Assembly (NCBI GenBank): GCA_018223035.1 | Contig: JAAEZD010000001.1 | Coordinates: 391,566-455,565, forward strand | Origin: Heliomarina sp018223035 | Lineage (GTDB): Bacteria > Pseudomonadota > Alphaproteobacteria > Rhodobacterales > Rhodobacteraceae | Length of the DNA: 64,000 bases | Direction: 5' to 3' | Notes under the pieces: model-generated | The model's database searches: none | Told to the model about the DNA's origin: nothing | What the model saw: the letters and a program-made list of their open reading frames with translations, nothing else | Part shown: positions 46,102 to 55,564 of the stretch, one piece after another | Layout: every line of letters starts with the position of its first letter | Numbering within the stretch: the stretch's first letter is position 1 | Position numbers and translations under genes: made by a program

Positions 46102-46784
46102 TCAAACGGCCTGAAGTTGAGCGAACTCGCGCCACGGTCTAGGGCAGCGGAAACGCAGTTCGCGGAAACCTGCAGATGTCATCTCGCGGCGGAGTGGTGG
46201 GGCCAGTGGAATAGGGCGTCGATCGAAACGAACCGTTGCAGATGTACGGGAGACTTGTGTCATGACCCGCACGCGCCTTCGGACCCGCGGGTGGAAACTC
46301 GCGGCGCTATTGTCCAGCCCTTTGTGAGAGCGATGCTTGAACCCCGGCATGATCTCGCGCTTCGCGGCCGGATATTGCCGAAGCTTGTCGGTAATCAGGG
46401 CACGGGTAAGATGACCCGCTCGTGTCTAGAGCTGGAGAATCAACCGCATAGCAACTTTCCCGGCGCGGCGGCTCCGGACCAGAACATCAAGCACGAACAC
46501 CTCCTGATCGAACGCGCACCAAAGCCAGTGTTTTTAAACCCCTATCGAGACCGTGACCTATTCAAAATGCCACTTGTCGCCAAGTTGACCGGCCAAGCGG
46601 CGCCGGTCCGTCCTCGCAAAAAAGCCCAAGCTTCACGGCCCTGGTGCGAGAGGATGATGCCGCGCTCCTCAAGCAGATTCTCGACCATCCGCGGGCTACT
46701 GGGGAGGCGGAAGCACAATCACACGACATGAGCGATCACGTCGGATGGAAAGCGGTGGCGACGATAGGATTTGGCCGAGGGCAT
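46102..46784 (-). pseudogene. Degenerate IS6-family transposase
   Basis: Read on the minus strand from ATG 46784, the start SYRRHRFPSDVIAHVV is followed by a TGA where the family has tryptophan, then LCFRLPSSPRMVENLLEERG in the same frame. A frameshift near 46600 leads to GDKWHFE, another stop, and a further stop before KHWLWCAFDQ and VLDVLVRSRR. The C-terminus MPGFKHRSHKGLDN and a degraded tail end at 46102. Order and spacing match an IS6/IS26-type DDE transposase of about 230 residues, the DDE block being represented by the GDKWHxDE region, damaged here. At least three stops and two frameshifts make it inactive. I found no clear terminal inverted repeats. Confidence 0.85.
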
Positions 46785-46925
46785 GGCACCAAATCCCACA
46801 GCGCAAACGAACATAGTTAACTTTAAAGAACACTCTCAAGCAAACGCACACAACTTGGCCACGCCTTTCCACATGTCAGCACGGGCCTTCTTCCAGTTCA
46901 CAGGAGCAATCATCGTAGAAGATGG

Positions 46926-47528
46926 TCAGATCATGGCCGCGTCATAGGCGGCGACGATCCGCGCAGCATTTTCCGCGACCTCCGCAACCGTGTCTCCCGG
47001 ACGATAGAGCGCCGTCCCCACGCCAAAGCCCGAGATCCCCGCCTCTGCCCAATCGGAGAAAGTCTCTGGGGTCGCGCCACCAACGGCCAGCACCTTTGTT
47101 TCGGGTGGCAAAACCGCCCGTATCGCGGCCAGTCCAGGGGGGCCAATCAGAGACCCCGGAAACAGCTTGATCGCATCGGCACCTGCACGCAGCGCGCTGA
47201 AACATTCGCTTGGTGTCATCGAGCCGGGGCACGAGATCATGCCCTGTCGCTTGGCCTCGCTGATCACAGCGGCGTTAGTGTCAGGGGAAACGATGAGCCT
47301 GCCGCCCGCTTTTGCCACGGCCAGCACCTGCGCGGGGTCCAACACCGTTCCGGCCCCGATCCTGGCCTCTTTGCCGAAGGCCTGCGCCAGCCGGGCAATG
47401 CTGTCCAGTGGATCAGGCGAATTCAGCGGCACTTCGATCTGGGTGATCCCCGAAGTGACCAGCGCCTCGCCGATCTGCTCGACCTCGGAGGGAGTTACGC
47501 CGCGCAGGATGGCAATGATCTCTCTCAT
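46926..47528 (-). CDS. dgoA: 2-dehydro-3-deoxy-6-phosphogalactonate aldolase
   Basis: A 200-residue class I aldolase of the KDPG/KDPGal family. It splits 2-dehydro-3-deoxy-6-phosphogalactonate into pyruvate and glyceraldehyde-3-phosphate, the last step of the De Ley-Doudoroff galactose pathway. The Schiff-base lysine is Lys121 in DAIKLFPGS, the catalytic glutamate Glu32 in IEVPLNSPDP, with GAGTVLDPAQV binding the phosphate side. Motifs NSPDP and FPGS favour DgoA over the KDPG aldolase Eda. It overlaps dgoK by ATGA and is the last gene of the long sugar operon. Confidence 0.93.
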   Translation of the reverse strand: MREIIAILRGVTPSEVEQIGEALVTSGITQIEVPLNSPDPLDSIARLAQAFGKEARIGAGTVLDPAQVLAVAKAGGRLIVSPDTNAAVISEAKRQGMISCPGSMTPSECFSALRAGADAIKLFPGSLIGPPGLAAIRAVLPPETKVLAVGGATPETFSDWAEAGISGFGVGTALYRPGDTVAEVAENAARIVAAYDAAMI

Positions 47529-48421
47529 TGGGCGTCCTCTCTCAACGTTTCAAAGGCTGCGCAGAGGCCGACAAGGGTCAATTCGCCCGCCTCGAACCTC
47601 TCGGCGTCATGTCCAACCGCCTTCAGCGCCCGGTGATAAAGGTCTGCGAGCGTGGCATCCCCAATCAAGGCCACGGGCTGATCCTGCCAAATTGGCCGCA
47701 TGGAGGCGACCTCCTGTCCGATGAGCACCGCCGACAACCCCGCGCGCGCTGCACCGGGAGCGACCTTTTCGAGAAGACCCGCGGCGCGTAGACTGAACAG
47801 GTCAGCGGCCAGCGCGGACTGTGATCGCACGGCCCGGTTCACGGCCTCATCGAAGGCGGCTTCGTTCCAACCGTCGTCGAGCAGTCCGGCAAGGGTCGAG
47901 CGCGTTCCAAGCAGATCGAACAGTTCCCCTGTCATGGCGGTGCGGAAAGATTGCAGACGGCCTTCTGCAACACGCACCCATTTGGTGTGGGTACCGGGCA
48001 AACAGATCACGCCGTCAAAGCCGGGATTTGCCTTTAGAAAACCCGCGATCTGAGTTTCCTCGCCCCGCATCACGTCGGACGGCGTGGATTGGCTTAGGCC
48101 GGGGATGATACTGACATGCAGCCGAGGGTCGATAGTCTTGATCCGCTCTGGCCGAGCGATGGGCACACAGGGTACGGCTGCGTAAGAGACCTCCTGCCAG
48201 CCAGTCCTCGCCCCGGCCATGCCGCATATCAGAATCTCCACGGGGCCGAGCTCTGGCAGCAGCCCTACAGCCGCACGCAGGAAGGCCGGTTCGAAGGCGT
48301 CCGGTGTCAGGTGGCGCATGCCTGCGTCTGAGGCCGTGGACCCCGTGACCTCTCCGCCTGCGTCCAGCGCCCAGATGCGCAAGCGCGAGGTGCCCCAATC
48401 TGCCGCGATCCTCACGGTCAT
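47525..48421 (-). CDS. dgoK: 2-dehydro-3-deoxygalactonokinase
   Basis: A 298-residue DgoK-type kinase of the ASKHA fold. It phosphorylates 2-keto-3-deoxygalactonate using ATP. The N-terminal phosphate-binding motif IAADWGTSRLRIW and the segments GMAGARTGWQEV and CLPGTHTKWVRV are typical. ATG 48421 is used; the frame continues to 48511 but would then overlap the permease gene deeply. It overlaps yjfF at its start and dgoA at its end, each by ATGA. Confidence 0.93.
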   Translation of the reverse strand: MTVRIAADWGTSRLRIWALDAGGEVTGSTASDAGMRHLTPDAFEPAFLRAAVGLLPELGPVEILICGMAGARTGWQEVSYAAVPCVPIARPERIKTIDPRLHVSIIPGLSQSTPSDVMRGEETQIAGFLKANPGFDGVICLPGTHTKWVRVAEGRLQSFRTAMTGELFDLLGTRSTLAGLLDDGWNEAAFDEAVNRAVRSQSALAADLFSLRAAGLLEKVAPGAARAGLSAVLIGQEVASMRPIWQDQPVALIGDATLADLYHRALKAVGHDAERFEAGELTLVGLCAAFETLREDAQ

Positions 48422-49383
48422 ACAGCGACCCGTGCCGTGGTCACGCGTAGCAGCCCCTTTTGCAGCAGGATGAAAGCCAGTAGCAGCAAGCCGATGATGA
48501 TCTTGGTCCACCAGCTCGAGAGCGAGCCGTCAAACACGATATAGGTCTGGATCAGCCCCATGGTCAGCACTCCGATAAGCGTGCCAAACACGAACCCCGC
48601 CCCGCCGGTCAGCAGCGTGCCCCCGATCACTACCGCGGCGATAGCGGTCAATTCGGTGCCCACGGTGGCCAGGGGATAGCCCGAGCTCGTGTAGACGGAA
48701 AAGACGATGCCCGAGAGTCCGGCCATCAACCCCGAAAACCCATAGATCAAAACGGTCGTGCGCCCGACCTTTACGCCCATCAGGCGTGCGGTGGCTTCTC
48801 CTCCGCCCAAGGCGAAGACCGATGCGCCAAAGCGGGTACGGTGTGCAACGATCATGCCGAAGAAAACGGTAAGCAGCATGACAACACCGATCAGGGTCAA
48901 CCGCCCCTTGCCGGGCATCAGATAATAGGCATCGTCCAGCAAGTCATAGAACGCATGATCGATTGGCACGGAGTCAATCGTGAGCATGTAGGCCGCCCCG
49001 CGTGCCAGGAACATCCCGGCCAGCGTTACGATGAAGGGGGGCATTGCGAGCGAATGGATCAGCCAGCCCATTGCCGCGCCGAAACCGGTGGTGATCACAA
49101 GAAGCATGGCAAAGACGCTGATAGGATGAAGGCCCGTATCGCGCAGCATCACAGCGATGAAGACACCCGAAAATGCGATGACCGAGCCGACCGAAAGATC
49201 GATGCCGCCCGACAGGATCACAACGGTCATGCCGACCGCTACGATCCCAAGATAGGCATTGTCGGTCAGCAGGTTCCCGACCACTCGGGTCGATAGCATA
49301 TAGGGGAATTGCGTGACGCAGATCACCCAGGCCAGCAGGAAGATCGCGATTGTCGCAGCCAGCGGGTAGAGTCGTGGGTTCAT
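48418..49383 (-). CDS. yjfF: Sugar ABC permease (YjfF-like)
   Basis: A 321-residue permease of the ribose/galactose type with about eight to ten helices and the family motif GMTVVILSGGIDLSVGS. ATG 49383 is preferred over a frame that opens to 49896 inside the previous gene. It forms the heteromeric channel with the YtfT-like protein, whose gene overlaps it by ATGA. In E. coli YtfT and YjfF import galactofuranose. Symbol is given by homology of the set. Confidence 0.88.
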   Translation of the reverse strand: MNPRLYPLAATIAIFLLAWVICVTQFPYMLSTRVVGNLLTDNAYLGIVAVGMTVVILSGGIDLSVGSVIAFSGVFIAVMLRDTGLHPISVFAMLLVITTGFGAAMGWLIHSLAMPPFIVTLAGMFLARGAAYMLTIDSVPIDHAFYDLLDDAYYLMPGKGRLTLIGVVMLLTVFFGMIVAHRTRFGASVFALGGGEATARLMGVKVGRTTVLIYGFSGLMAGLSGIVFSVYTSSGYPLATVGTELTAIAAVVIGGTLLTGGAGFVFGTLIGVLTMGLIQTYIVFDGSLSSWWTKIIIGLLLLAFILLQKGLLRVTTARVAV

Positions 49384-50405
49384 TGCCCTGTCTCCTTGGC
49401 AGAGGCCATGGCAGTTTCGCGGCGCGACTGTGCGGCGCGACGCAGCGCGTACCAGTGATGGCTCAGGTTCGGGCTTTGCAACACCAGGATGATCAGCACG
49501 AGGCCCGCCTTGATGACGAGATTGTACTCCGATGGGAAACCCGCCAGCAGGATGCCGGTGTCGATGGTCTGGATAATCAACGCTCCAAGCAGCGAGGCTG
49601 CGATAGAGAAGCGACCACCCATCAGGGAGTTGCCACCGATCACCACCGCCAGGATCGCGTCCAGTTCTAGCCAAAGGCCGGCATTGTTGGCATCTGCCCC
49701 GCGAATATCGGCGGTAGCTACGATCCCTGCCAGCGCCGCGCAGAGGCCGGACGCCACGTAGACCGCGATTAGTAGTACCGTCGCATTGACCCCCGCAAGG
49801 GCCGAGGCGGCGCGATTCACACCCACGGCCTCGATCAGCATGCCAAGCGCGGAACGGCGCATCAGAAAGGCCACGCCCACAGCGGTCAGTACCCAAAGCA
49901 GCGCCGGGGCAGGAATGCCGAGCACATCGCCGGAGCCGAAAAATGCCATGCCCTCATGCGAAAAGGTCAGGATGCGCCCTTCGGTCACAAGCTGCGCGAT
50001 GCCTCTGCCCGATGTCATCAGGATCAACGTGGCCACAATCGGCTGGATGCCGAAGATGGCCACAAGCGTGCCGTTCCACAGTCCGGCCGCGACCCCGGCG
50101 AGCAGCGCCAGTCCCAGCGCGCCGCCCAGCCCATAGCCCTGAGTGATCGACCAGGCGGCGACCGCGCCGGTGATGGCCATGGTGGTTCCCACGCTAAGGT
50201 CGATGCCGCGCGTGGCGATGACCAGCGTCATGCCGACAGCAAGCAAGCCAACCGGCGCGCCGCGCTTCAAAATGTCCATGGTCGTACCCACAATGCGACC
50301 GTTAACCACCTCGATCCGCAGGAAGTCGGGGAAGAAGACTGTGACCAGCGCCACAAGCGCGGCCAGCGTGAGCAGTTGCGGTGTAACGCGGCGCAGCGCG
50401 TTCAT
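49380..50405 (-). CDS. ytfT: Sugar ABC permease (YtfT-like)
   Basis: A 341-residue permease with the ribose-type motif GMTLVIATRGIDLSVGTTMA and multiple membrane helices. It overlaps the ATPase gene (ATGA) and the YjfF-like gene (ATGA), so all three are translated together. With YjfF it is the membrane part of a galactofuranose-type importer. Confidence 0.9.
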   Translation of the reverse strand: MNALRRVTPQLLTLAALVALVTVFFPDFLRIEVVNGRIVGTTMDILKRGAPVGLLAVGMTLVIATRGIDLSVGTTMAITGAVAAWSITQGYGLGGALGLALLAGVAAGLWNGTLVAIFGIQPIVATLILMTSGRGIAQLVTEGRILTFSHEGMAFFGSGDVLGIPAPALLWVLTAVGVAFLMRRSALGMLIEAVGVNRAASALAGVNATVLLIAVYVASGLCAALAGIVATADIRGADANNAGLWLELDAILAVVIGGNSLMGGRFSIAASLLGALIIQTIDTGILLAGFPSEYNLVIKAGLVLIILVLQSPNLSHHWYALRRAAQSRRETAMASAKETGQ

Positions 50406-51919
50406 GCGGGCACCTCCATCATGTCGCGTTCCGGCGCGGCAATGGCGCGAACGATGGTATCAGTAGTGATCTCGGAACCGGTAAGCTCGGCCACATGGCG
50501 CCGGTCGCGGACGACGATGACCCGGTCGGCCACGGCGATCAACTCGTCCAGCTCCGACGAAATGACGAGAATTGACATACCCTCGGCGGTGACCTGCTGG
50601 ATCAAGCGCAGGATCTCGGCATGTGCACCGACATCGATCCCGCGCGTCGGCTCATCCAGGATCAGGAAACGCGGGTTCATGGCCAGCCAGCGGGCCAGAA
50701 CGACCTTTTGCTGGTTACCGCCTGACAAATCTCCGACCGGCTGTTCCGGGCCGGAGGTGCGGATGTCGAGCTTTTCGATGTAGTCCTCGGCAAGGCGCAA
50801 CTGCTCGGCCCTGGGGATTGGACGCGCCCAGCCGCGGCGAGCCTGCATCGCAAGCGCAACATTTTCACGGACAGAAAGATCCGCGATAATGCCGTCCTCC
50901 TTGCGCTCTTCCGGCGCAAATCCAAAGCCTGCAGCGATGGCCTTGCGGGGCGAGGAGAGATCGAGCACCCCGTTGGCATCGCGCGCCGCGCCGTTATGGG
51001 CCGGTGCGAGGCCGAACATTAGCTCTGCGCTTTCAGTACGGCCCGAGCCGAGAAGACCGGCGAGGCCAAGAACCTCGCCTTCGCCGACGCTCAGATCAAA
51101 GGGATCGATATGGCCACGACGGCCAAAGCCGTCGAATTTCAGTAGCTCGGGCCATTCACGGCCCGCCTTATGGGTCTTGGCGTGGCCGACCACATCATCC
51201 TTCAGCGCATGGCCAAGCATATGCTCGATCAGCTGCACCCGGTCGAGATCGGCGGTACGTTCGGTGACGACGTTCTGACCATTGCGCAGCACGGTGACGC
51301 GGTCGGTCAGATCAAAGACCTGATCGAGAAAATGGGACACGAACACGATCCCCAGCCCCTTGTCGCGCAGGTCCCGGACCACCGAAAAAAGCGTCTCGAC
51401 CTCGCGCGCGTCAAGGCTCGCAGTCGGTTCGTCCAGGATCAGAACCTTGCCGGACAGCGCGACGGCACGGGCGATGGCAATGATCTGGCGAATAGCTACG
51501 GAATAGGCCGAAAGGTCACGCGACACGTCAATATCCAGCTTGTAGCCCTCGAGCATCTCCTCGGCCTGGCGCCGCTGCGCGCGCCGATCGACCATACCAA
51601 AACGCAGGGGTTCAGTACCGAAGGTCAGGTTCTGCGCCACCGTGAGGTTGGGCAACAGGTTGACCTCCTGATAGACGGTGCCGATGCCCAGTTCCTGCGC
51701 CTCTGAAGTCGAGTTGGGCGAGATCTTTTCTCCCTCCAGCGTAATCACACCTGCATCGCGCGCAAAGGCCCCGGTCAAACATTTGATCAAGGTCGACTTG
51801 CCCGCACCGTTCTCACCCAACAAGGCGTGGACCTCGCCAGCGGCGAGGTCAAAGTCGACCCCATTCAACGCCTTGGTGCCGGGAAACGTCTTGGTCAGCG
51901 ATCTTATTGTAAGCAGCAT
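50402..51919 (-). CDS. ytfR: Sugar ABC transporter ATP-binding protein (YtfR-like)
   Basis: A 505-residue protein with two nucleotide-binding domains, as in RbsA, MglA and YtfR. The first has Walker A GENGAGKST and Walker B LILDEPTASLD with a variant signature (LSAYSVAIRQI). The second has a degenerate Walker A (GLLGSGRTE) and a normal signature (LSGGNQQKVVLARWL) and Walker B (LILDEPTRGIDVG). Such asymmetry is usual in this class. A strong stem-loop lies between it and the binding-protein gene. Confidence 0.92.
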   Translation of the reverse strand: MLLTIRSLTKTFPGTKALNGVDFDLAAGEVHALLGENGAGKSTLIKCLTGAFARDAGVITLEGEKISPNSTSEAQELGIGTVYQEVNLLPNLTVAQNLTFGTEPLRFGMVDRRAQRRQAEEMLEGYKLDIDVSRDLSAYSVAIRQIIAIARAVALSGKVLILDEPTASLDAREVETLFSVVRDLRDKGLGIVFVSHFLDQVFDLTDRVTVLRNGQNVVTERTADLDRVQLIEHMLGHALKDDVVGHAKTHKAGREWPELLKFDGFGRRGHIDPFDLSVGEGEVLGLAGLLGSGRTESAELMFGLAPAHNGAARDANGVLDLSSPRKAIAAGFGFAPEERKEDGIIADLSVRENVALAMQARRGWARPIPRAEQLRLAEDYIEKLDIRTSGPEQPVGDLSGGNQQKVVLARWLAMNPRFLILDEPTRGIDVGAHAEILRLIQQVTAEGMSILVISSELDELIAVADRVIVVRDRRHVAELTGSEITTDTIVRAIAAPERDMMEVPA

Positions 51920-51976
51920 TCTGCACCCGGAATTTCAAATCTGGCCGCGTTTGTTAAAAAACTTCGTCGCAGTGGT

Positions 51977-52003
51977 ACCGGAGGCGGCCTCACCGCCTCC
52001 GGT
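51977..52003. other. Strong stem-loop between binding-protein and ATPase genes of the YtfQ system
   Basis: An 11-base arm ACCGGAGGCGG pairs perfectly with CCGCCTCCGGT across a five-base loop, 13 bp after the binding-protein stop. There is no T-run directly after it on the minus strand. It should protect the upstream transcript from 3' exonucleases and reduce distal expression, giving excess binding protein. Confidence 0.6.
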
Positions 52004-52016
52004 CATCAGGTCGAAT

Positions 52017-52964
52017 TCAGTAACCCAGGCCCTTGCGGCGCTCATACTCGCCCGCCGGGTCGTCATCTTGCGTGTAGAGCTTGGATTCAGTCTGGATGAA
52101 CTTCTCCGGTTCCGTTCCATCTGCCAGATAGGCGTCGAGCGCATCAAATGCGGGGCCGGCCATGTTCGGCGTCAACTCTACCGTTGCGTTGGCTTCGCCC
52201 GCCGCCATGGCCTGAAATATGTCCGGCACAGCGTCGATGGAAACGATCAGGATATCTTCGCCCGGCTTAAGGCCAGCTTCCTTGATGGCCTGGATCGCGC
52301 CCACGGCCATGTCGTCGTTATGCGCGTAAAGCGCACAGATATCCTTGCCGCCATTCTCAGCCTGCAGGAAGCTCTCCATCACCTCCTTGCCCTGCGCGCG
52401 GGTAAAATCGCCGGTCTGAGAGCGGACGATTTCAATATTGTCAGCCCCTTCGATACCCTTTTCGAACCCGGTCTTGCGGTCGATGGCGGGCGAAGACCCG
52501 GTTGTGCCCTGAAGTTCGACGACGCGGCATTCCTCACCCGAAACTGCGTCCACCAGCCATTTACCGGCCACTTCGCCCTCATGCACAAGGTCGGACCCGA
52601 CGGCAGTCAGGTAGAGCGACTTGTCGCTGTCGACCTGACGGTCCAGCAGCACGACGGGGATCTCGGCTTCCTTGGCTTCTTCCAGCACCGAATCCCAGCC
52701 AGTCGCCACGACCGGAGCCAGCAGGATCGCGTCTACGCCTTGCGCAATAAATGACCGGATCGCGGCGATCTGGTTTTCCTGCTTCTGCTGCGCATCCGAG
52801 AACTTCAAATCGATCCCGCGTTCTTCGGCTTGCTGCTTGGTGAGGGTCGTCTCGGCCGCGCGCCAGCCCGACTCCGAGCCGATCTGTGAAAAGCCGACGG
52901 TCTGCGCCAGTGCGGCAGAGGCGCTAAAAGCCAGAAATGCCGTTGTGGTCAGTAAATGTTTCAT
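52017..52964 (-). CDS. ytfQ: Galactofuranose-type periplasmic binding protein (YtfQ-like)
   Basis: A 315-residue periplasmic binding protein with a Sec leader (LLTTTAFLAFSASAALA). It is close to E. coli YtfQ along its whole length, with TVGFSQIGSESGWRAAE, APVVATGWDSVL, CALYAHNDDMA and a C-terminus ending KGLGY. YtfQ binds galactofuranose and galactopyranose. ATG 52964 has GGAGGAAA at the right distance; the longer frame to 53252 is spurious. It follows the aldehyde dehydrogenase gene by 97 bp. Confidence 0.93.
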   Translation of the reverse strand: MKHLLTTTAFLAFSASAALAQTVGFSQIGSESGWRAAETTLTKQQAEERGIDLKFSDAQQKQENQIAAIRSFIAQGVDAILLAPVVATGWDSVLEEAKEAEIPVVLLDRQVDSDKSLYLTAVGSDLVHEGEVAGKWLVDAVSGEECRVVELQGTTGSSPAIDRKTGFEKGIEGADNIEIVRSQTGDFTRAQGKEVMESFLQAENGGKDICALYAHNDDMAVGAIQAIKEAGLKPGEDILIVSIDAVPDIFQAMAAGEANATVELTPNMAGPAFDALDAYLADGTEPEKFIQTESKLYTQDDDPAGEYERRKGLGY

Positions 52965-53061
52965 AATTTCCTCCCTAGAATGAAGGACCCATTTCCTCCC
53001 TGGGTCCTGTCTATCGGCGAGGGACCATCCACCGCCGATCTTGGTTTTTCCCGACGCGCGG

Positions 53062-54585
53062 TCAGCCGATCCGAAGATCGGAGGGCAAAAGCGCGTCGGG
53101 GATATTCTGAAACGACACCGGGCGCAGGAACCGGCGAATGCCAAGGCTGCCGACCGAGGTTGCTCCGAAATTCGTGGAGGCGGGAAACGGCCCGCCATGG
53201 ACCATGGCATCAGCCACCTCGACCCCCGTTGGGAAGCCGTTGACCAATACACGGCCCGCCATACGTTCCAACACGGGCATCAGCCCGCGGGCGGCCTCGG
53301 TATCTTCGTCCTCCATCTGTAATGTGACAGTCAGCTGCCCTGTGAACGACTTTGCGATGTCCAGTATCTCTTCTGGCGATGTTGTCCGGATCAGGACGGC
53401 GGCGGGGCCGAACATCTCTTCCGCAAGGGTCGGGTTTGCCAGCCACTCAGCGCCAGTAACCTCGAACACCGCAGGTAGGCCGCAGCGGTCCGGCGCTTCG
53501 GTCGCCTCTGTCAGACGGTTTGCGGACTTCGCGGTGTCCTGCACGGCGGCAGCATAACCCTTGGCGGTGCCGATTGTGAGCATTGGCTGCGGGCTAGCCT
53601 TGGCCAGTTCTTTGATCGCGGCATCGCGGAACGCGTCCCCTTCCGCGCCCTGAGGCAGGACGACGACACCGGGGTTGGTGCAGAACTGGCCAACGCCCAT
53701 AGTCAGCGACCCGGCCCAGGCCGCGCCGGTTTCGGCGGCGCGGGTCTTGAGAGCTTCGGGCATCACGAAGACCGGGTTGATCGAGCCAAGCTCGCCGTAA
53801 AAGGGGATTGGCTCGGGCCGCGCCATGGCCAGATCGAACAGCGCCTTGCCGCCCCGGAAAGACCCGGTGAAGCCGATGGCGCGGATCAGGGGATGCTTGA
53901 CCAACGCTTCGCCCGCCTCATTGGTGTTGGACTGGACAAACCCGAAAGTGCCCTTTGGCATCCCGGTTTTTTCGATGGCGGCCGCGATGGCCTGGGCGAC
54001 CAACTCACCGGTAGCGGGGTGACCGGGGTGTCCCTTGTAAACGACCGGACAACCGGCGGCCAAGGCCGCAGCGGTATCGCCCCCGGCGGTGGAGAAGGCC
54101 AGCGGGAAGTTCGAGGCGCCGAAGACTCCCACAGGGCCAAGCGGGCGCTGGATCATCCGCAGATCCGGCCGCGGCAGCGGCTTGCGGTCGGGCAGTGCAG
54201 GGTCATGGCGGATATCTAGGTACTCCCCCTTTCGGATATGGTCCGCGAACATGCGCAACTGACCGTTGGTGCGGCCCCGCTCTCCTTCCAGCCTCGCTTC
54301 GTGCAGGCCAGTTTCGGCAGAGCCGTAGGTGGTCAGCTCAGCACCGCGCGCTTCGATCTCGTCGGCGATGGCCTCAAGAAATGTCGCGCGCGTTTCGCGA
54401 TCGATCCAGCCGTATGTCGCAAAAGCTTCTTCCGCCGCGACTACAGCGGCGTCGATGTCTTCTGCACCGCCGCAACAAACAGAGACCGGATCGCCAGTCA
54501 CGGGGTCAGAGGTGAAGGCCGGACCGCTATCGACCCATTCGCCAGCGATCAGGTGTTTTCCGGTGATGGGGGCGCTATCCAGCAT
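53062..54585 (-). CDS. 2,5-dioxovalerate (alpha-ketoglutaric semialdehyde) dehydrogenase
   Basis: A 507-residue aldehyde dehydrogenase. Catalytic residues are in place at classical positions: Asn159 in GASNFP, Lys184 in VVYKGHPGHP, Glu265 in YGELGSINP and Cys302 in GQFCTNPG. HPGHP and the ELGSINP motif are typical of ketoglutaric semialdehyde dehydrogenases, which turn 2,5-dioxopentanoate into 2-oxoglutarate in non-phosphorylative pentose and uronate breakdown. ATG 54585 overlaps the dehydrogenase gene end by 11 bp. It is the last oxidative step of the arabinose branch. Confidence 0.93.
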   Translation of the reverse strand: MLDSAPITGKHLIAGEWVDSGPAFTSDPVTGDPVSVCCGGAEDIDAAVVAAEEAFATYGWIDRETRATFLEAIADEIEARGAELTTYGSAETGLHEARLEGERGRTNGQLRMFADHIRKGEYLDIRHDPALPDRKPLPRPDLRMIQRPLGPVGVFGASNFPLAFSTAGGDTAAALAAGCPVVYKGHPGHPATGELVAQAIAAAIEKTGMPKGTFGFVQSNTNEAGEALVKHPLIRAIGFTGSFRGGKALFDLAMARPEPIPFYGELGSINPVFVMPEALKTRAAETGAAWAGSLTMGVGQFCTNPGVVVLPQGAEGDAFRDAAIKELAKASPQPMLTIGTAKGYAAAVQDTAKSANRLTEATEAPDRCGLPAVFEVTGAEWLANPTLAEEMFGPAAVLIRTTSPEEILDIAKSFTGQLTVTLQMEDEDTEAARGLMPVLERMAGRVLVNGFPTGVEVADAMVHGGPFPASTNFGATSVGSLGIRRFLRPVSFQNIPDALLPSDLRIG

Positions 54586-55564
54586 GTGAGTCTTCCATAA
54601 GTGAAGGGTCAATAAATTCGGGCGCGTCGAAGCGCTTGGCGAGGGTGAAGGCGTCGGCCACCAGCACCATGGGGCGCAGGTCGACCTCGGAGGTTTTCGT
54701 GTCGAGCAACTCCGCGAAGCGGGCGTAGAGGCCATCGTATTCGCCATGAATAGCCGGGTTGTCCCAAGCCTCGCCGTGTTGCTTCTGGCCATCAATCTCC
54801 ATAACCGCACCGCCCTGATTAAGGGCAAGGGTTCCGCCGTCCGTCTCGATGGTCTGTCGCCATAAGGGGTCGCCCTCCCAAAGGAAATCGACGTCGGCAG
54901 TGACAAGCGGACCGTTGGGGCCATCCATACGGATTTCGCCTGCCACCGGCGTTTCGCAATTGCTAGGAAAGCGCAAATCGGCCCTGGTGACGTGCACCTC
55001 GACCGGCAGGATTTCGGTGAGGATCGAAAAGGCGTTGATTGTCGGGTCGAAGATGCCCAATCCGCCAGCTTCCCATATCCATTTTTGACCAGGGTGCCAG
55101 ACGCGCACATCTTCCTTCCAGTCGATCCTGACCGATTTAATGGTTTTGTCAGAAAGCCAGGCCGTTGCAGCCGGAACCGAGGCTGCGTGCCGCGAATGCC
55201 AAGTGGCAAAGAGGGTCACACCCTTGTCCTGCGCCAGCGTCTCGAGCTCATGAACCTCGGAGAGCGACGCGCCGGGCGGTTTCTCCAGCATCACATGTCG
55301 GTCAGCGTCCAGCGCGGCACGCGCCCCGGCGTAGCGGACTTGGGGCGGGGTGCAAAAGCTGATGGCAGAGATATCCGGGCGTGCCGCGAGTAACGCCTCG
55401 ACGGTTTTGTAGTTTTCGACACCTCGAATACCGCCGGTCCGGCTGACTGTAGCGACCAACTCGAACGCATCCGATGCGGCGAGTGCAGGGATATGCTGGT
55501 CCCGGGCGATCTTGCCGATGCCAACCAACGCGATTTTGATGGCCGTTCCGTTAGTGCGAGTCAC
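54575..55564 (-). CDS. L-arabinose/D-galactose 1-dehydrogenase (Gfo/Idh/MocA family)
   Basis: A 329-residue NAD(P)-dependent dehydrogenase. The Rossmann motif is VGIGKIARDQH, and the catalytic lysine sits in MLEKPPGA (about residue 95). Segments CTPPQVRYAGARAALDA, LFATWHSR and VRVWHPGQKWIWE match the Azospirillum L-arabinose 1-dehydrogenase type, which also oxidises D-galactose. It produces the 1,4-lactone of the sugar. GTG 55564 is used; it overlaps the dehydratase end by 14 bp. The dual specificity of the family links the arabinose and galactose branches of this operon. Confidence 0.9.
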   Translation of the reverse strand: MTRTNGTAIKIALVGIGKIARDQHIPALAASDAFELVATVSRTGGIRGVENYKTVEALLAARPDISAISFCTPPQVRYAGARAALDADRHVMLEKPPGASLSEVHELETLAQDKGVTLFATWHSRHAASVPAATAWLSDKTIKSVRIDWKEDVRVWHPGQKWIWEAGGLGIFDPTINAFSILTEILPVEVHVTRADLRFPSNCETPVAGEIRMDGPNGPLVTADVDFLWEGDPLWRQTIETDGGTLALNQGGAVMEIDGQKQHGEAWDNPAIHGEYDGLYARFAELLDTKTSEVDLRPMVLVADAFTLAKRFDAPEFIDPSLMEDSHAG

